Positions 1-10,340 of a stretch of DNA of 64,000 nt are shown one piece after another. The notes below the pieces were generated by a model. The model did no database searches. It was given only the letters and a program-made list of their open reading frames with translations, and had not been told where the DNA came from. Source of the DNA: Hydractinia symbiolongicarpus (Eukaryota; Cnidaria; Hydrozoa; Anthoathecata; Hydractiniidae); contig NC_079887.1 in NCBI RefSeq assembly GCF_029227915.1, positions 12,526,001-12,590,000 of the forward strand, read 5' to 3'. The stretch's first letter is position 1, and each line of letters opens with the position of its first letter. The translations under genes were made by a program, and so were the position numbers.

Positions 1-2011
1 AAAGTTTTTTAGTTTGAGAAAAGCAAATTACCTTATGTTGAATATTTCAATGCGCATTTATTTTATTTATCAGTTTTACAAAAACCAATCACATTAATGT
101 TATTGACAGATCAAAACAAAATGTTTTTGTGTCACGTGTAAGAATATCCCAACAAATAGTTTTACTAAATGCCACAAACGCTTCTCGTAAAATGCTCGCC
201 ATTATGGATACCCTGCCATATTCTGTACCGACGCGTTTAAATCTCTAGGGTAATAATAGAAAAAAGCCGTTCTACGGAAACACGAAATGCGATATATAAA
301 TGACGGATTACCGTAAATCCACAGGCTACCGACTAGTTTGTTATATACGCCTGTTTAGCTAGCTAATAAACCGTGGTCCAATATCACTACATTGCTGAAG
401 GTATTTAAGATTTTCTTACTATGCTCTGTTTAAGTTTATTATACCATTTCTGTAATATATAATTTTATATTTTTTAATATTTTTCACATAACTGTACATA
501 ATTTCTGTATTTTTTATCAATAGAAACAGAACCTTAAAAAAAAACTTAAATAGTATTCTCTTACCACTTTTTTATAAACATATCAAATCTACACAATCCC
601 CCGAAAAATTGCCAAAATTTTAAACAATTCTTAAAAAATTTGTTGGGGTAATGTGATAAATATTAGTATAAATGAAATAAATATTTTAAAAATAAACAAT
701 TTGCCTAATAAACTTATCTAGATAAACAATAAATAACATTTAAGATGTGTTTCCTAAGCAGCTAAATAATGTTTGGAGCGAAGTGTAAAAAATCAATTGT
801 TTATGAAAAGAGTGTTATATAGGAAAGTGAGCCTTAACTATAAGTTGAGTAAAACCTCAATTTTTTTCCCAAAATTATTGAGTGGGGAAGGTATCTTGTA
901 CTTAAAATCTCCACTATACCAATTACTTGCACATATTTACCAAAAGATACTATGTTTTTCTCTTCTTTAGAAAAATAAGAAATAGTCAAGTGGTTGCTAA
1001 CCAACGCAAGTTCTCAAAGAAATGATGGTGCGGGTGATAAAGTTGTTGCACCTGCGATGGGGTCATTTTTGATGTACTCAAAAAGATACATGTTCAATAT
1101 CTGTCAGAAAGCAAAAATGAAGTATTAAACTCGTGACTAAAGGCCCAAACATATAATTTTTCTGTCTGGAATTTTTTAACAAAAAAGCTGTATTGATATT
1201 ATCTTGCGACGCGTTAATACAACATGTTAAATTCACACTTTGATCGCAGTATTAGAATTTGATATTTTCAGAACTCTTCAAGATAAACCTTAAAAATACT
1301 GCTCGCCGGTTGATCGATTTTAATTTCTGGTTAACGTTTTGATTTAATTTCTGAAGTGGATTCAATTTAGGTGAATTTTAGTCTTGTCGTATGGTTAAAA
1401 GTAAAATTAGCTAGCTACCTAACAAATTGCAGAATTCCTAGAAGGTTTTTATTGTTATAAAGCCTTTTTAAAGCGCTTGGGCAAAATATGTACCAATTTT
1501 ATTATAGGCGTTTGGAATATAATGGTCTCTGATCTGAATTTTTTATGATGTAGAATAACAATTTATGCAATTAGGCTAACAAATTTACGAAATATTTGCA
1601 CCAATTGGATCGAAGCAATTTCTGTTATTATCATTATATTAAAAGTAACTTAACTAAATTAAACTAACGAGATTCTAAATTATAGATGGCCATAGAACAT
1701 CGATTTGCAAAAGGGAGACAAAAGGTAAAAACAACTAACTTCATCATGATTTTTGTCACATTATTGCAAAAAATTCTGTTGCAAAATAGCTTCTTTCATA
1801 TTTTTGGGCAACAATGGTGGTAGCCATTTGTTGATGTCAGAAGTAACCAACAGATTACATTAATCAACAGTCAGTACATCAGCTATTATATTTAATTTTT
1901 CATAACCTATTAAAAATTTAAAAACATTAACTGCGAATACAGCTTAGCACTATCAATTCACTGAGTATTCAAAATGCTGTAAAACCTTGACGCTATCTGT
2001 TGCTAGTTCAT
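1..2011. other. Intergenic, no gene seen
   Basis: AT-rich sequence with only short open frames (longest 65 codons, at 773-970, with no recognisable motif). A phrase around 315-340 containing CTACCGACTAGT resembles the core of the tandem repeat at 6690-7062. This stretch is the 3' flank of the minus-strand gene ending at 2012. Confidence 0.6.
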
Positions 2012-3074
2012 CTACATCGTTAACATACTCGTCGAGTTAGTATAGCCTGATATTGTTTCCAACCACGTGCGGTGTAGCTCAGCGTAGTATTTCGTCGTGT
2101 ATCCACGAACAGCGAGTTCAAAGTTTAGTTGATCTAAGAGATTAAAGAAATTGTTTCGTTCATCAGTTTTCCAAAACTGAAGGTAATCATTTAAAGCCTC
2201 GAAGTCTTCTGTGGAGAAATAAGATGTGGAATGTGATAGTGAAAAACATTTAGGTTGGTTTGATTTAAACTTCAAAAACTTTAAAACAAAGTGATACCAC
2301 ATTTTAACCACAGTAAAATCAGTAAAGGGTACCCAAGCGTACCAAAAGTTTGTACTATTAAACGTTATCTCACTCCAACCAACAATGTGGGGCAATACAT
2401 GTGTAAACTTGGCCACTTTACAAAGTTCAAGATTGTCATAAAATAATTTCGTTACAGATGTTGCTTTAAGTTGAATTGCATGAATCAGAATTATCAAATC
2501 TTGCACAACTCTATCAGACGTCCACAAGGGAAACTTTTTTATTATTCCAGCAACAATAGAATGCGATTGCAGGTCTTGCAGTCTTAAAAAAGTACAATTC
2601 ACATTAGTATACGAAGCCTCGAGAGTAACACTATAAAATATAATTCCATATGCAACGGCGTGTGCACATGACGGCTTTAATTTAAAAACGTTAACATATT
2701 CGTCATAGTTGATTATCACGATATCCTTTTTCGCAGTGTAGTGGTCATGGTTAAAATCAAATTTAGGTGGGTTCAGTTTTTCTTGCCAAAGTTTCATCCC
2801 CTCCGAGAACGTCTTTGGGATATAAGTATTTGTTTCATGTTCTCCATCGAAGAAATACTTTTCTATAGCTTTCAAATTATTTATATTTTTATCTCGATTT
2901 TGTTTTCTATCTTTGAGCATTGCTGCACTCATCGCTTGAAGATCGGAATTCTCCAATTTTTCGAATAGTTCTTCATAACTGTCAAACTGCTGGACGCCGC
3001 CGTAATAATAATAATCCGAATATTTCACCCATTCTAAGATTGCTTTTTCATCGAAATCATCATTCGGGTTATAT
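2012..3074 (-). CDS. Last exon of glycosyltransferase-like membrane protein gene
   Basis: Terminal coding exon, 353 residues plus stop. The exon starts after a TTGTTTTCAG acceptor (intron ends at 3075), so the 17 in-frame residues upstream of it are intron. The exon begins with one base that completes a Gly codon with the GG left by the previous exon, so the phase fits exactly. The first 75 or so residues (YNPNDDFDEKAILEW, then SDYYYYGGVQQFDS) match, as I remember the family, the acidic C-terminal end of the enzyme-like domain encoded by the two upstream exons. The remaining 275 or so residues form an extension rich in Trp, Phe and Tyr that I do not recognise. No C-terminal membrane segment is obvious. 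Function is unknown. The exon-intron structure is well supported. Confidence 0.72.
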
Positions 3075-3246
3075 CTGAAAACAAATATGACAAAATAAAT
3101 GTGGTTAATTTTCACAACAACGTACAATATATTCGATGTTAAGGAGAATATATGTTTCTTTTATAAGCATAACGCCTATAAGAAAATTCAGGTACATTTA
3201 GGAGAATTTCTAATCATATTGCTTAGCGTTGGTGCATTCTTCTCAT

Positions 3247-3515
3247 TAAGTAAGTAAGTAACGGGAAGATTTTAAAGAATTTGGGGATTCCATCCTAATG
3301 TTTGGTTCTTCCTCACCTCTAACTGTAACTTTTTTACATTACCGCCTAAGATACGTATAGCATATTTAACTTGCTTGTCTGCCACACAATTAGTGGTGAG
3401 TAGATGGCACCAAATAGGCTGCCAACACTACATTTAAAGTGCGCCAGGGTGGGGACTCGAACCTGGAACCTTAGGGGTACAAGTCGAATGAGCTACCACT
3501 ATAACATCTGCTCTC
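3247..3515 (-). mobile_element. tRNA-derived SINE in intron
   Basis: Read on the minus strand, it starts with a tRNA-like head. There is an A-box-like TAGTGGTAGCTCATTCG at 3485-3501, and GGTTCGAGTCC at 3453-3463 matches the RNA polymerase III B-box consensus. The T-arm context (CCAGGTTCGAGTCCCCACCCTGG) is also tRNA-like. About 200 bp of unrelated body follows, ending in a short (TTAC)n tail near 3247-3260. It lies inside the second identified intron of the minus-strand gene. The head is too degenerate in the acceptor and anticodon arms to be a functional tRNA gene. The boundaries are approximate and no clear target duplication was found. Confidence 0.5.
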
Positions 3516-3554
3516 ATGGATGGTTCTTCTTGTATTATGGTTGTTTTAATACTA

Positions 3555-4101
3555 CAGTAGACGTCCGTTAATTCGAACAAGCAAGGGACTAAATTATTTG
3601 TTCGAATTAACGAATGTTCGAATTATCGAAAGTTCAGAAAAAACAACAATTTTAATAAATGTTAAAAGGTTTTATGCTAGCATAACTTTATTATAACTTT
3701 AGTACAACTTTTATAAAAATTTTTTAACGTTGTTTGCTTGGAGTTGGGAAAGGCCTCCAAATTCCTTGTAAACTTCATTTTATTGGAAATGCCAATTTAA
3801 TTGATAAATTGAAAGAAATTTTACCACCATTGATGCAATAAAAATGAATAAAAATGAAAATATTTTTTATTTTTCCATAAGATTTTATTAATCGATACAC
3901 AAAATTTCGAAATAACGAGCATAATGCATCCTTGGGAATTAAAAAATTGTTCGAATTAGGGAAATGTTCGAATTAGCGAAGTTCGAATTAAGCAGCTCAA
4001 AATATAAGACTTTATTAAACCAAACTCAAGGAACTTTGAAATTTGTTCGAAATAACGGAAAGTTCGAATTAAGCTGCATTCGAATTAACGGACGTCTACT
4101 G
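3555..4101. mobile_element. TA-flanked MITE, Tigger/pogo-like ends
   Basis: A 547 bp element with terminal inverted repeats that begin CAGTAGACGTCCGTTAATTC at the left and are repeated in reverse complement at the right. It is flanked by TA at 3553-3554 and 4102-4103. CAGT-type ends with a TA target duplication are typical of pogo/Tigger members of the Tc1/mariner superfamily. The interior repeats the phrase GTTCGAATTA several times in both orientations near both ends and has no coding capacity. It sits in an intron of the minus-strand gene. Confidence 0.85.
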
Positions 4102-4455
4102 TATATTAATACCACTATTTTATTTGTTTAATTTAAAACATGAAGTTTCTAACAAAATGGCGTAAATTATTTTTACTTGATTGGCATAAGTTTCCGACAG
4201 CTATTTAAAATGCAGAAAACTATTGCATTTTTTTGCATGGAATGTTTTGTCTTAGACATCAAAATAAGTTTAATTTACTCTCTCATTTACATACACCGGC
4301 AAGATATTACATTTTCTCAAATCCTTATGATTCCTGTTGCGCTATGAATTATTAATTAGACGAAACAATGCCTCATTGTAATTTTTAAGATTAAAGCTTA
4401 CCTTCCGCGCAAAAACTAATTAATTTTATATAAAAAAGCTTAAAAATTTGTCTCT

Positions 4456-5552
4456 CTTAAAGGTACACATTTTCGAGGAGAAACAATGTCACGGATTTGG
4501 CCTCAATTCATAAAGTGTAAATACCCGCAAAAATTATTTAAAAACGTCATCCGCAAAATAAAATACGCGAGAAAATACACCAGTTATAGTTTTACTGTAT
4601 AATATTTTATAACTTGAATACAACTGGTTGTTAATAGTGATAGCCTCAATCTCGTAAAATGCAGCTGTTTCTATAGGTGCAGCTTGGTTAATTGTGAGAA
4701 AGTTTCTCATGTCAGCTTGTGACCTTTACCTCTCTTAAAAAGTGATAACCCTTTTCTTTTTCTTCCCTTCCTTAGCCTTGTTTCTGGCATTATTATATCA
4801 TTATCTCGATGACAGGTTCGGGAAATGACCCAAGCGTTTCTTCATTTTTTGGTTCTGCATATAATTCATGAACAAGTTAGTTATACTTCTTCAAATCAAG
4901 GAAATTGTATCAGGTTCCAGGTAAACTTCCCGAGACTTTACATGGAATTTCCAGTCCATCCTGACCTAGAGGTGATCGTCTATAATGACTGCTAGACAAT
5001 TCGTTACGTACATCCGCACCATTGTTATGAAAAACGTATAGTTTCAACTCACCACGCTAAAACATTTACCTGCAAAATGGGTGGTTGAATTTTATAACCA
5101 TATCACACGCGAAGAAGGGAGAGCGGTCGTTATCAATGGATGGAAAGCAGCTGGACATCTTGATGGAATCAAGTTGGCAGTTAGAGAAATAGCCTTTTTA
5201 GATCCATTTCTGGAAACATCTTGCTGACGACATCACCCAACAAAGCTGATGCTTCGAACTTCGAAGTGTCAAACGGTCTGATTTAATTAACAATAGGGAA
5301 TACGATTCTGTATCTGAATTGGGAGACGATTATAATTTGTGCTTTTGCATGTTGTCATAATGAAGTGATTAGATAAACAAATATAATACGAATATTCTTA
5401 TTTTCTTCTGTTCAATCCACCCCTTCATCAAAGAGTAAAAATATAATAAAACACCTAATTTAAAACCTCGATCCACGAAGTCAAATCCTCGCAAAATACA
5501 CCATTTCGTCCATTCGCGGAACTAAATACCCGCGAAAAGTTTTACCTTTAAG
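4456..5552. mobile_element. Degraded DNA transposon with weak inverted ends
   Basis: CTTAAAGGTA at 4456-4465 is repeated in reverse complement at 5543-5552. The next 14 or so bases inward are also similar on the two sides (TTTTCG core), and CGCG-rich phrases occur in both subterminal regions. The element encloses the transposase relic at 5063-5227. The ends and target duplication are not certain. It lies in an intron of the minus-strand gene. Confidence 0.45.
5063..5227 (+). pseudogene. Tigger/pogo-type transposase C-terminal relic
   Basis: Fifty-four codons ending in TGA read as a fragment starting HLPAKWVVEFYNH, followed by a VINGWKAAG phrase and then DPF. From memory, this order matches the C-terminal part of the DDE domain in Tigger/pogo (CENP-B-like) transposases of invertebrates: a KW..EFY phrase, then a GW..AGI phrase, then a DPF phrase. 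The catalytic residues and the DNA-binding N-terminus are not recognisable upstream, so this is a dead fragment. Its strand is opposite to the host gene whose intron holds it. Confidence 0.5.
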
Positions 5553-6355
5553 GTAGTATTTTACATATCTTGATTGGTTCTTAAGTTTCTGTACTTAAAG
5601 TTAAAGGTAATTATGCATGACGTAAACAAGCTTACAGTGTTAGCAAGCCTTATACCTTATAGGACTAAAAAATATTTTTTAGCCATTCAGTTTGGCGCTT
5701 GGAACCATTTCCACTAATTTCGATATTTAAGTACAATAATTATGGTTAGTAACAACAATTGCATGTTTTAGAGATGACGTTGTGATTGCACATAATAAGC
5801 GAAACCTTGAAAGACACATCTAGAGCCCCAATAAGGATTTGTCAAAAAAAATAAATAAAATGATAATAGATATCTTTCAAGATCTTTCATATGAGCTCGA
5901 CTTTTCACAGATATCCTAGTGCATTTAAAGCTCCTATTTGAGCTACGAAAGTCAAGCATGTTGCAAGCACAGCAATCGCTCAAATAGGCAACCGCGGTTA
6001 GTTTTCAAATAGGTTCTTTAGCGAATTGCTGGTTCCTGTTTAGAAGCAATTTCACTGACAATTTACTGACAAATAACATATCATTTCGGGAATATTTTTG
6101 CGCACGTGAAATAATTTGAATTTGAAAGGCTGACTTGCAGCAAAATATTACTTGTTTTGTCACAGTACTTAGAACATATGTACGTAAAGAATTATCCCTT
6201 TCACATAAATTTAAATGCGCGCAAACACTATTAAAAAGTTGACCCTTGCCATTATAAAAACCCTCACAAATTTCAGATGTTCGATATTGCTGAAGTAAGC
6301 GGCGAAATTGACTAAAATACCATCAGTAATAAATGAAATACATATCCGAACATAC

Positions 6356-6566
6356 CCCATGTTTATCGACCGCGAACTTTCTTTCATGTCGTCCAGACGA
6401 GCTTGTTCTAAACTACTCTTTCTTTCCAGAATGAGATGGTATTTTCTCTCCCATTCAGCATACAGACGAGGTGTAGGCACAAACAAGGGAATGCCCAAAC
6501 TTGCCACTTCAGATGTGAAGTAAGACATGACAGAATAGCCCAGAACAATTCCAGCCTGATATGCTC
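6356..6566 (-). CDS. Internal exon of glycosyltransferase-like membrane protein gene
   Basis: An internal exon of 211 nt. Its acceptor is TTTGTTTTTCCTAG (last intron base 6567). Its donor is GTATGT, starting at 6355. It enters in phase 1 and leaves in phase 2, agreeing with both neighbours. The peptide contains GYSVMSYFTSEVASLGIPLF followed by VPTPRLYAEWERKYH. In the family I recall, this corresponds to the conserved segment that ends in a IPLFVPS-like phrase before a Trp. The intron upstream is 661 bp and the one downstream is 3281 bp; the latter is expanded by transposons. Confidence 0.75.
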
Positions 6567-6689
6567 CTAGGAAAAACAAATTATACTGTACTAAAGTGTT
6601 CGATGATGATGAAAATAAGAAAAGTATATCGCATACGGTAGTAGTCGATGATAAATGCACGGTTTCACCAGTCCTTTATTTACGGCATT

Positions 6690-7062
6690 TCGTCTTTTGG
6701 ATGACCGACAGACGTATATGTGTATTATAATAGAGACTAGTCGTTAACGCGTGGGAAAATCCAAGGGTTGCCTGTCTTAAAGTTACACGCTATTTCGTAT
6801 GTCCGTAACATGGCGTGTTTCTTGCTGACAGACAGCATACAGCTCTTTTTAATGAGACTAGCCGTTACCCACGGGGTCTCCCGTCTTTAAATAGCACGAT
6901 ATTTCGTTAGCATGTAGCACGACGTGTTTCTTGTGGGCAGACAGAATACAGCTGTTATCAAAGAGACTAGTTAGTGGCCTGTGTAGTATTCCACAGGTTC
7001 GCCTGTCTTTTTATAACGCATTTTGTGTATGTTCGCTATTTTCGGCAACATTTTGCGCTGAG
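6690..7062. repeat. Tandem repeat, about 115 bp, three units
   Basis: Three diverged units, best aligned on GAGACTAGTCGTTAAC (near 6733), GAGACTAGCCGTTACC (near 6851) and GAGACTAGTTAGTGGC (near 6961), each preceded by a GACAGA...TACAGCT phrase. The array fills part of an intron of the minus-strand gene and ends close to a run of 15 or so A bases near 7066-7080. Single phrases of the same repeat occur near 320 and 44690, so the unit is dispersed as well as tandem. Confidence 0.7.
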
Positions 7063-7227
7063 TCAAAAAAAAAAAAAAAAGCGTCTATTATTATAGAGAT
7101 TATTATGGACATAACTCGTAATCAGTATTTGTAGGTAAAATTTATTTATGAGCCTTAGCGAAAATATACCAAATGTACAAGCAACAGTGTATTATAATGC
7201 TTGGTAAAACAGAAAATAAAATTATAC

Positions 7228-8216
7228 CTATCTGGCAGTAGTTATATCGACCTTTAAATGCCTCTTCAAAGAGTTTGACTTCGTATTTTTTTTTAGCTTT
7301 TCCTTTGTAGTTTTTGATTTCTTCTGCAACAATGTATCCACCTTTAGACAGCCGTTTGGGCATGATCAACACCTCCATTTTGCTCGGATGATAGCCACTA
7401 GTCTTTATAGGTACACCCTGGCATTTATGTTGTTGAAGTTCTTGTTCTAATCTTTCGCGCACATAGTAACCAGTTGCAGGGAGTGGAATGATTTTGTGAG
7501 AACCTAAAAAGTGCTGCTCGTACAATATGTCATAAATAATATGTCCTGCCATTATCACATCAGGGTTGTATCGAACTGCATTATAAAGTACACTTTGCAA
7601 GTGCTTAGCTTGCTCACCATTAGTTGGTAAGTGGCCTTCAAATCTATAACCAGGATTTAGGATCATTTTCTTATTAAACGGTGCAAATATGAGACAATGC
7701 CATACGTCGAAACCACATATTATAATGTCTGCTTTGACTAATTGCGGGTGATTGCGTAGTTTTTCCCAAAATATTTTTTGAGTTTTATGGAGATGATTTT
7801 GGTCGTAGGAATGAACTAAAAAACTTTTGATAATTGTTGGTGCGTCTTTACTCCTCATTTCCCAACTAATATACTCTATTCCAGATTTCCTGCAAGAGAA
7901 CTCTTGATCAGCATCGTGCCCTAAATGAACGCCCATGCCAAGTACAACTGTTTTTCGTTTTCTTTTAAATATTTTGTTGGTTAGTGGTTGAAACGCACAT
8001 AGTACTGTCGAAGGACTCGCATTGCTTTTCAGCATTAAATTCTTCCACCAACCTTTCCGCGTTTTATTTTGGAAATCTTTAAGCTTTATAGGAGATATTG
8101 TATCACCTTTACTGCGATACAGTGCTGAAAGATCTAAAATATTTCCCCTTTCGTTGTATATACCAAGCATAATCATTAACAGGACAATGAGAACAAGAAA
8201 GCCAAACCATAAAGTT
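7228..8216 (-). CDS. Glycosyltransferase-like type II membrane protein, first identified exon
   Basis: A 989 nt exon encoding 329 complete residues. The acceptor CTTTCCTTTAG (AG at 8217-8218) follows a good pyrimidine tract. The donor is AG|GTATAA with GT at 7226-7227. The exon is entered with two bases of a codon already used, so a short upstream exon must supply the initiator Met. The first in-frame ATG inside the exon would cut away part of the membrane anchor. Residues 3-19 (TLWFGFLVLIVLLMIMLGI) form a hydrophobic helix near the N-terminus, a signal anchor as in Golgi glycosyltransferases. The lumenal part contains CGFDVWHCLIFAPFNKKMI, then YRFE, then IIYDILY, in the order I recall from a family of uncharacterised glycosyltransferase-like proteins of invertebrates and protists. 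Joined to 6356-6566 and 2012-3074 it gives 753 residues without a frame break. Enzyme activity is inference; donor and acceptor are unknown. Confidence 0.72.
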
Positions 8217-9830
8217 CTAAAGGAAAGGTTAAGAATATGATATACTTTGCCTTTTTCATGTTTAAAAAATTATTTGGAATATGTGCTTAATTTTGAAGAT
8301 AATACCCACAAGCAATGATTTACGGCGTTTTAATATTATATTATATATTATAAACTGTATATTATATATTGTATATTATATATTAACATTCATGCACTTT
8401 GAACTACGGACTTAGAACCTTAGCTTATTTGGTTAGATTTAATGCGTCAAACAGTGAAAATTTTTGCTAACGTCAGCATGGCATATTTTTTCGGTCCCTT
8501 GAACTTTCTAGGGCAAGCACGGTAATCGTCCACGTTAAAGCTCTATGTTACCCACCCTATTTATCTGCCAACACAAAAAACCCTCAGCATTTCTGCTGCG
8601 AAATAAATTTTGACAAGAGATGCTGTTTTTTATTTTCAGAAATTTCCCAAAAATTTTCTTAAAAAAATTATGACCAAAATTGTAAATACTTCATAAAAGT
8701 AAAAATAGGAAATTTTTTTGACGTAACAAACTTTCTAATAGCAAGAAATAATATTTAGTTCAAAAAATTATCATGCTTAAATATTCTCCATTGACACTGT
8801 TTAACACAGAAGTGCAATTTTAAAAAAGAAATTAAAACTTGTAGCATATTGTATCTTTTAATTCTATTTATTCGCATTTTTTCTATTTTACTTGCTATTC
8901 GTGTACGTAAAACCAAAATCTCTACAGGATTACAATAGTATAAATAGTGCGATTGTAATATTCAGGATGATTAAAGAGAATATACTTTTTCCCTTTGTAC
9001 AGATGACAAGTTTTTTTTGCTATGGCGAGTAGCTCACCTTGGTATAATTCACAAGAAGAAAGTTTCACCTATCGGAACAAAAATTTGCGAAGTTTCGCAA
9101 ACATTTCTTTTCATGAAAGTTACCTCCCTTAAGGTAGTCCGTCCTGCGAACTCTCGTAATTTCTAAATCAACTATATTATGTTAAGTAAAACACCTCCTT
9201 GGTAGAACTCACTTTCCACGCATGGTACAATACAACTTTGAAACGACGCCTTCTGATGCATCAAAACTGACCATTATCACCAGTGCGTCTATAAAAGGAA
9301 ATAATGATATGTTAACGATTTCTTGTTGACCTTTGCGGTTGACTTCGCCAATTCCTGGCAAGAACTTGGAGGAGAGTCAAGCAAAGTTTTAAAAAACTAT
9401 GAAAAATCCTAACAATACATTTATTTGCACACGAGTTTTTACTTCATCACCTGAATTGAAAAGGCATAACCATATTTTGGTGAATGGACATTATTCAAAT
9501 CAAGAAAACTCTAGCGGTTTTAGCTAAACTTCTCTTCACGATGTTTTTTACATCGACTTTTGCTGAAGCACGACTCATATTCGGTTCTGTTGTCCTTCTG
9601 CATAATCTTTTCAAGTTCTTTCTTACAACTGGATGTTGAACAATATAATTGCGTACAAAGAACACGTATATTTGAATTTCCGCGCCCAAAGGCGTAGGAA
9701 ATTCTTTAAAACCGTCCTTTTTTTCTTTCGGAGCATTTTTTGAGAAAAAATCGACCCTGGGAGTTCACGTTGGTCCGTCACAGATGTAAACTTCGTACCC
9801 AAGCTCCTTAACTACTGGGAAATCTAGTAT
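8217..9830. other. Upstream region of minus-strand gene, no exon recognised
   Basis: The missing first exon of the gene at 2012-8216 should lie here or further right. I could not pick it out. An AT-only stretch covers about 8330-8395. A short hairpin TTTGCGAA-GT-TTCGCAAA lies near 9087-9104. About 9490-9700 shares the phrase CATATTCGGTT and its surroundings with the transposon copies at 25.7 kb and 53.5 kb, and so is probably an old copy of that element. Confidence 0.5.
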
Positions 9831-9837
9831 TGACGCT

Positions 9838-10340
9838 TCAGCCCAAAATTGGTATTTGTTTTCTACAAAATTTGGCACAGTTAACAAAAAAAGTATGCTG
9901 AACATAATGGTGACATAATAATTTTGATTTTTGTCACCTAAATGTCATTTTAGGCCAAAATTGGTCCAAAAATTAAAACTACTTCATTTTCAACAAAAAT
10001 TGGCAAAGTTAACAAAAAAAGTATGCTGAACACAATGGAGACATCAAAATTTTGATTTTTGTCACCTAAATGCCATTTTAGGCTAAAATTGGTCCAAAAA
10101 TTAAAACCACTTCATTTTCGGCTAAATCTGGCACAGTTAACAAATAAAGTATGCTGAAAATGATGATGGTACAAAAGTTTGATTTTTTGTCACCTAAATG
10201 TCATTTCAGCCCAAAAATTATCCAAAAATTAAAACTGCTTTATTTTCGACAAAATTTACACAGTTAATAAAAAAAGTATGCTGAAAATGATGGTCACATC
10301 AAAATTATGATTTTTTGTTAACTAATGCCGTTTAAGACCA
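9838..10340. repeat. Minisatellite, four units of about 127 bp
   Basis: Four diverged tandem copies. AGTATGCTGA recurs near 9891, 10020, 10148 and 10275. Each unit also contains GTTAACAAA just before it and a TTTTTGTCACCTAAATG phrase followed by a CAAAAATTA phrase. The units are AT-rich with no open frame across the array. Confidence 0.85.

Noticed and set aside
3453-3501. tRNA gene on the minus strand
   Set aside because: The A and B boxes are good, but there is no closed acceptor stem or anticodon arm, and a body with a simple tail follows, so it is called a SINE.
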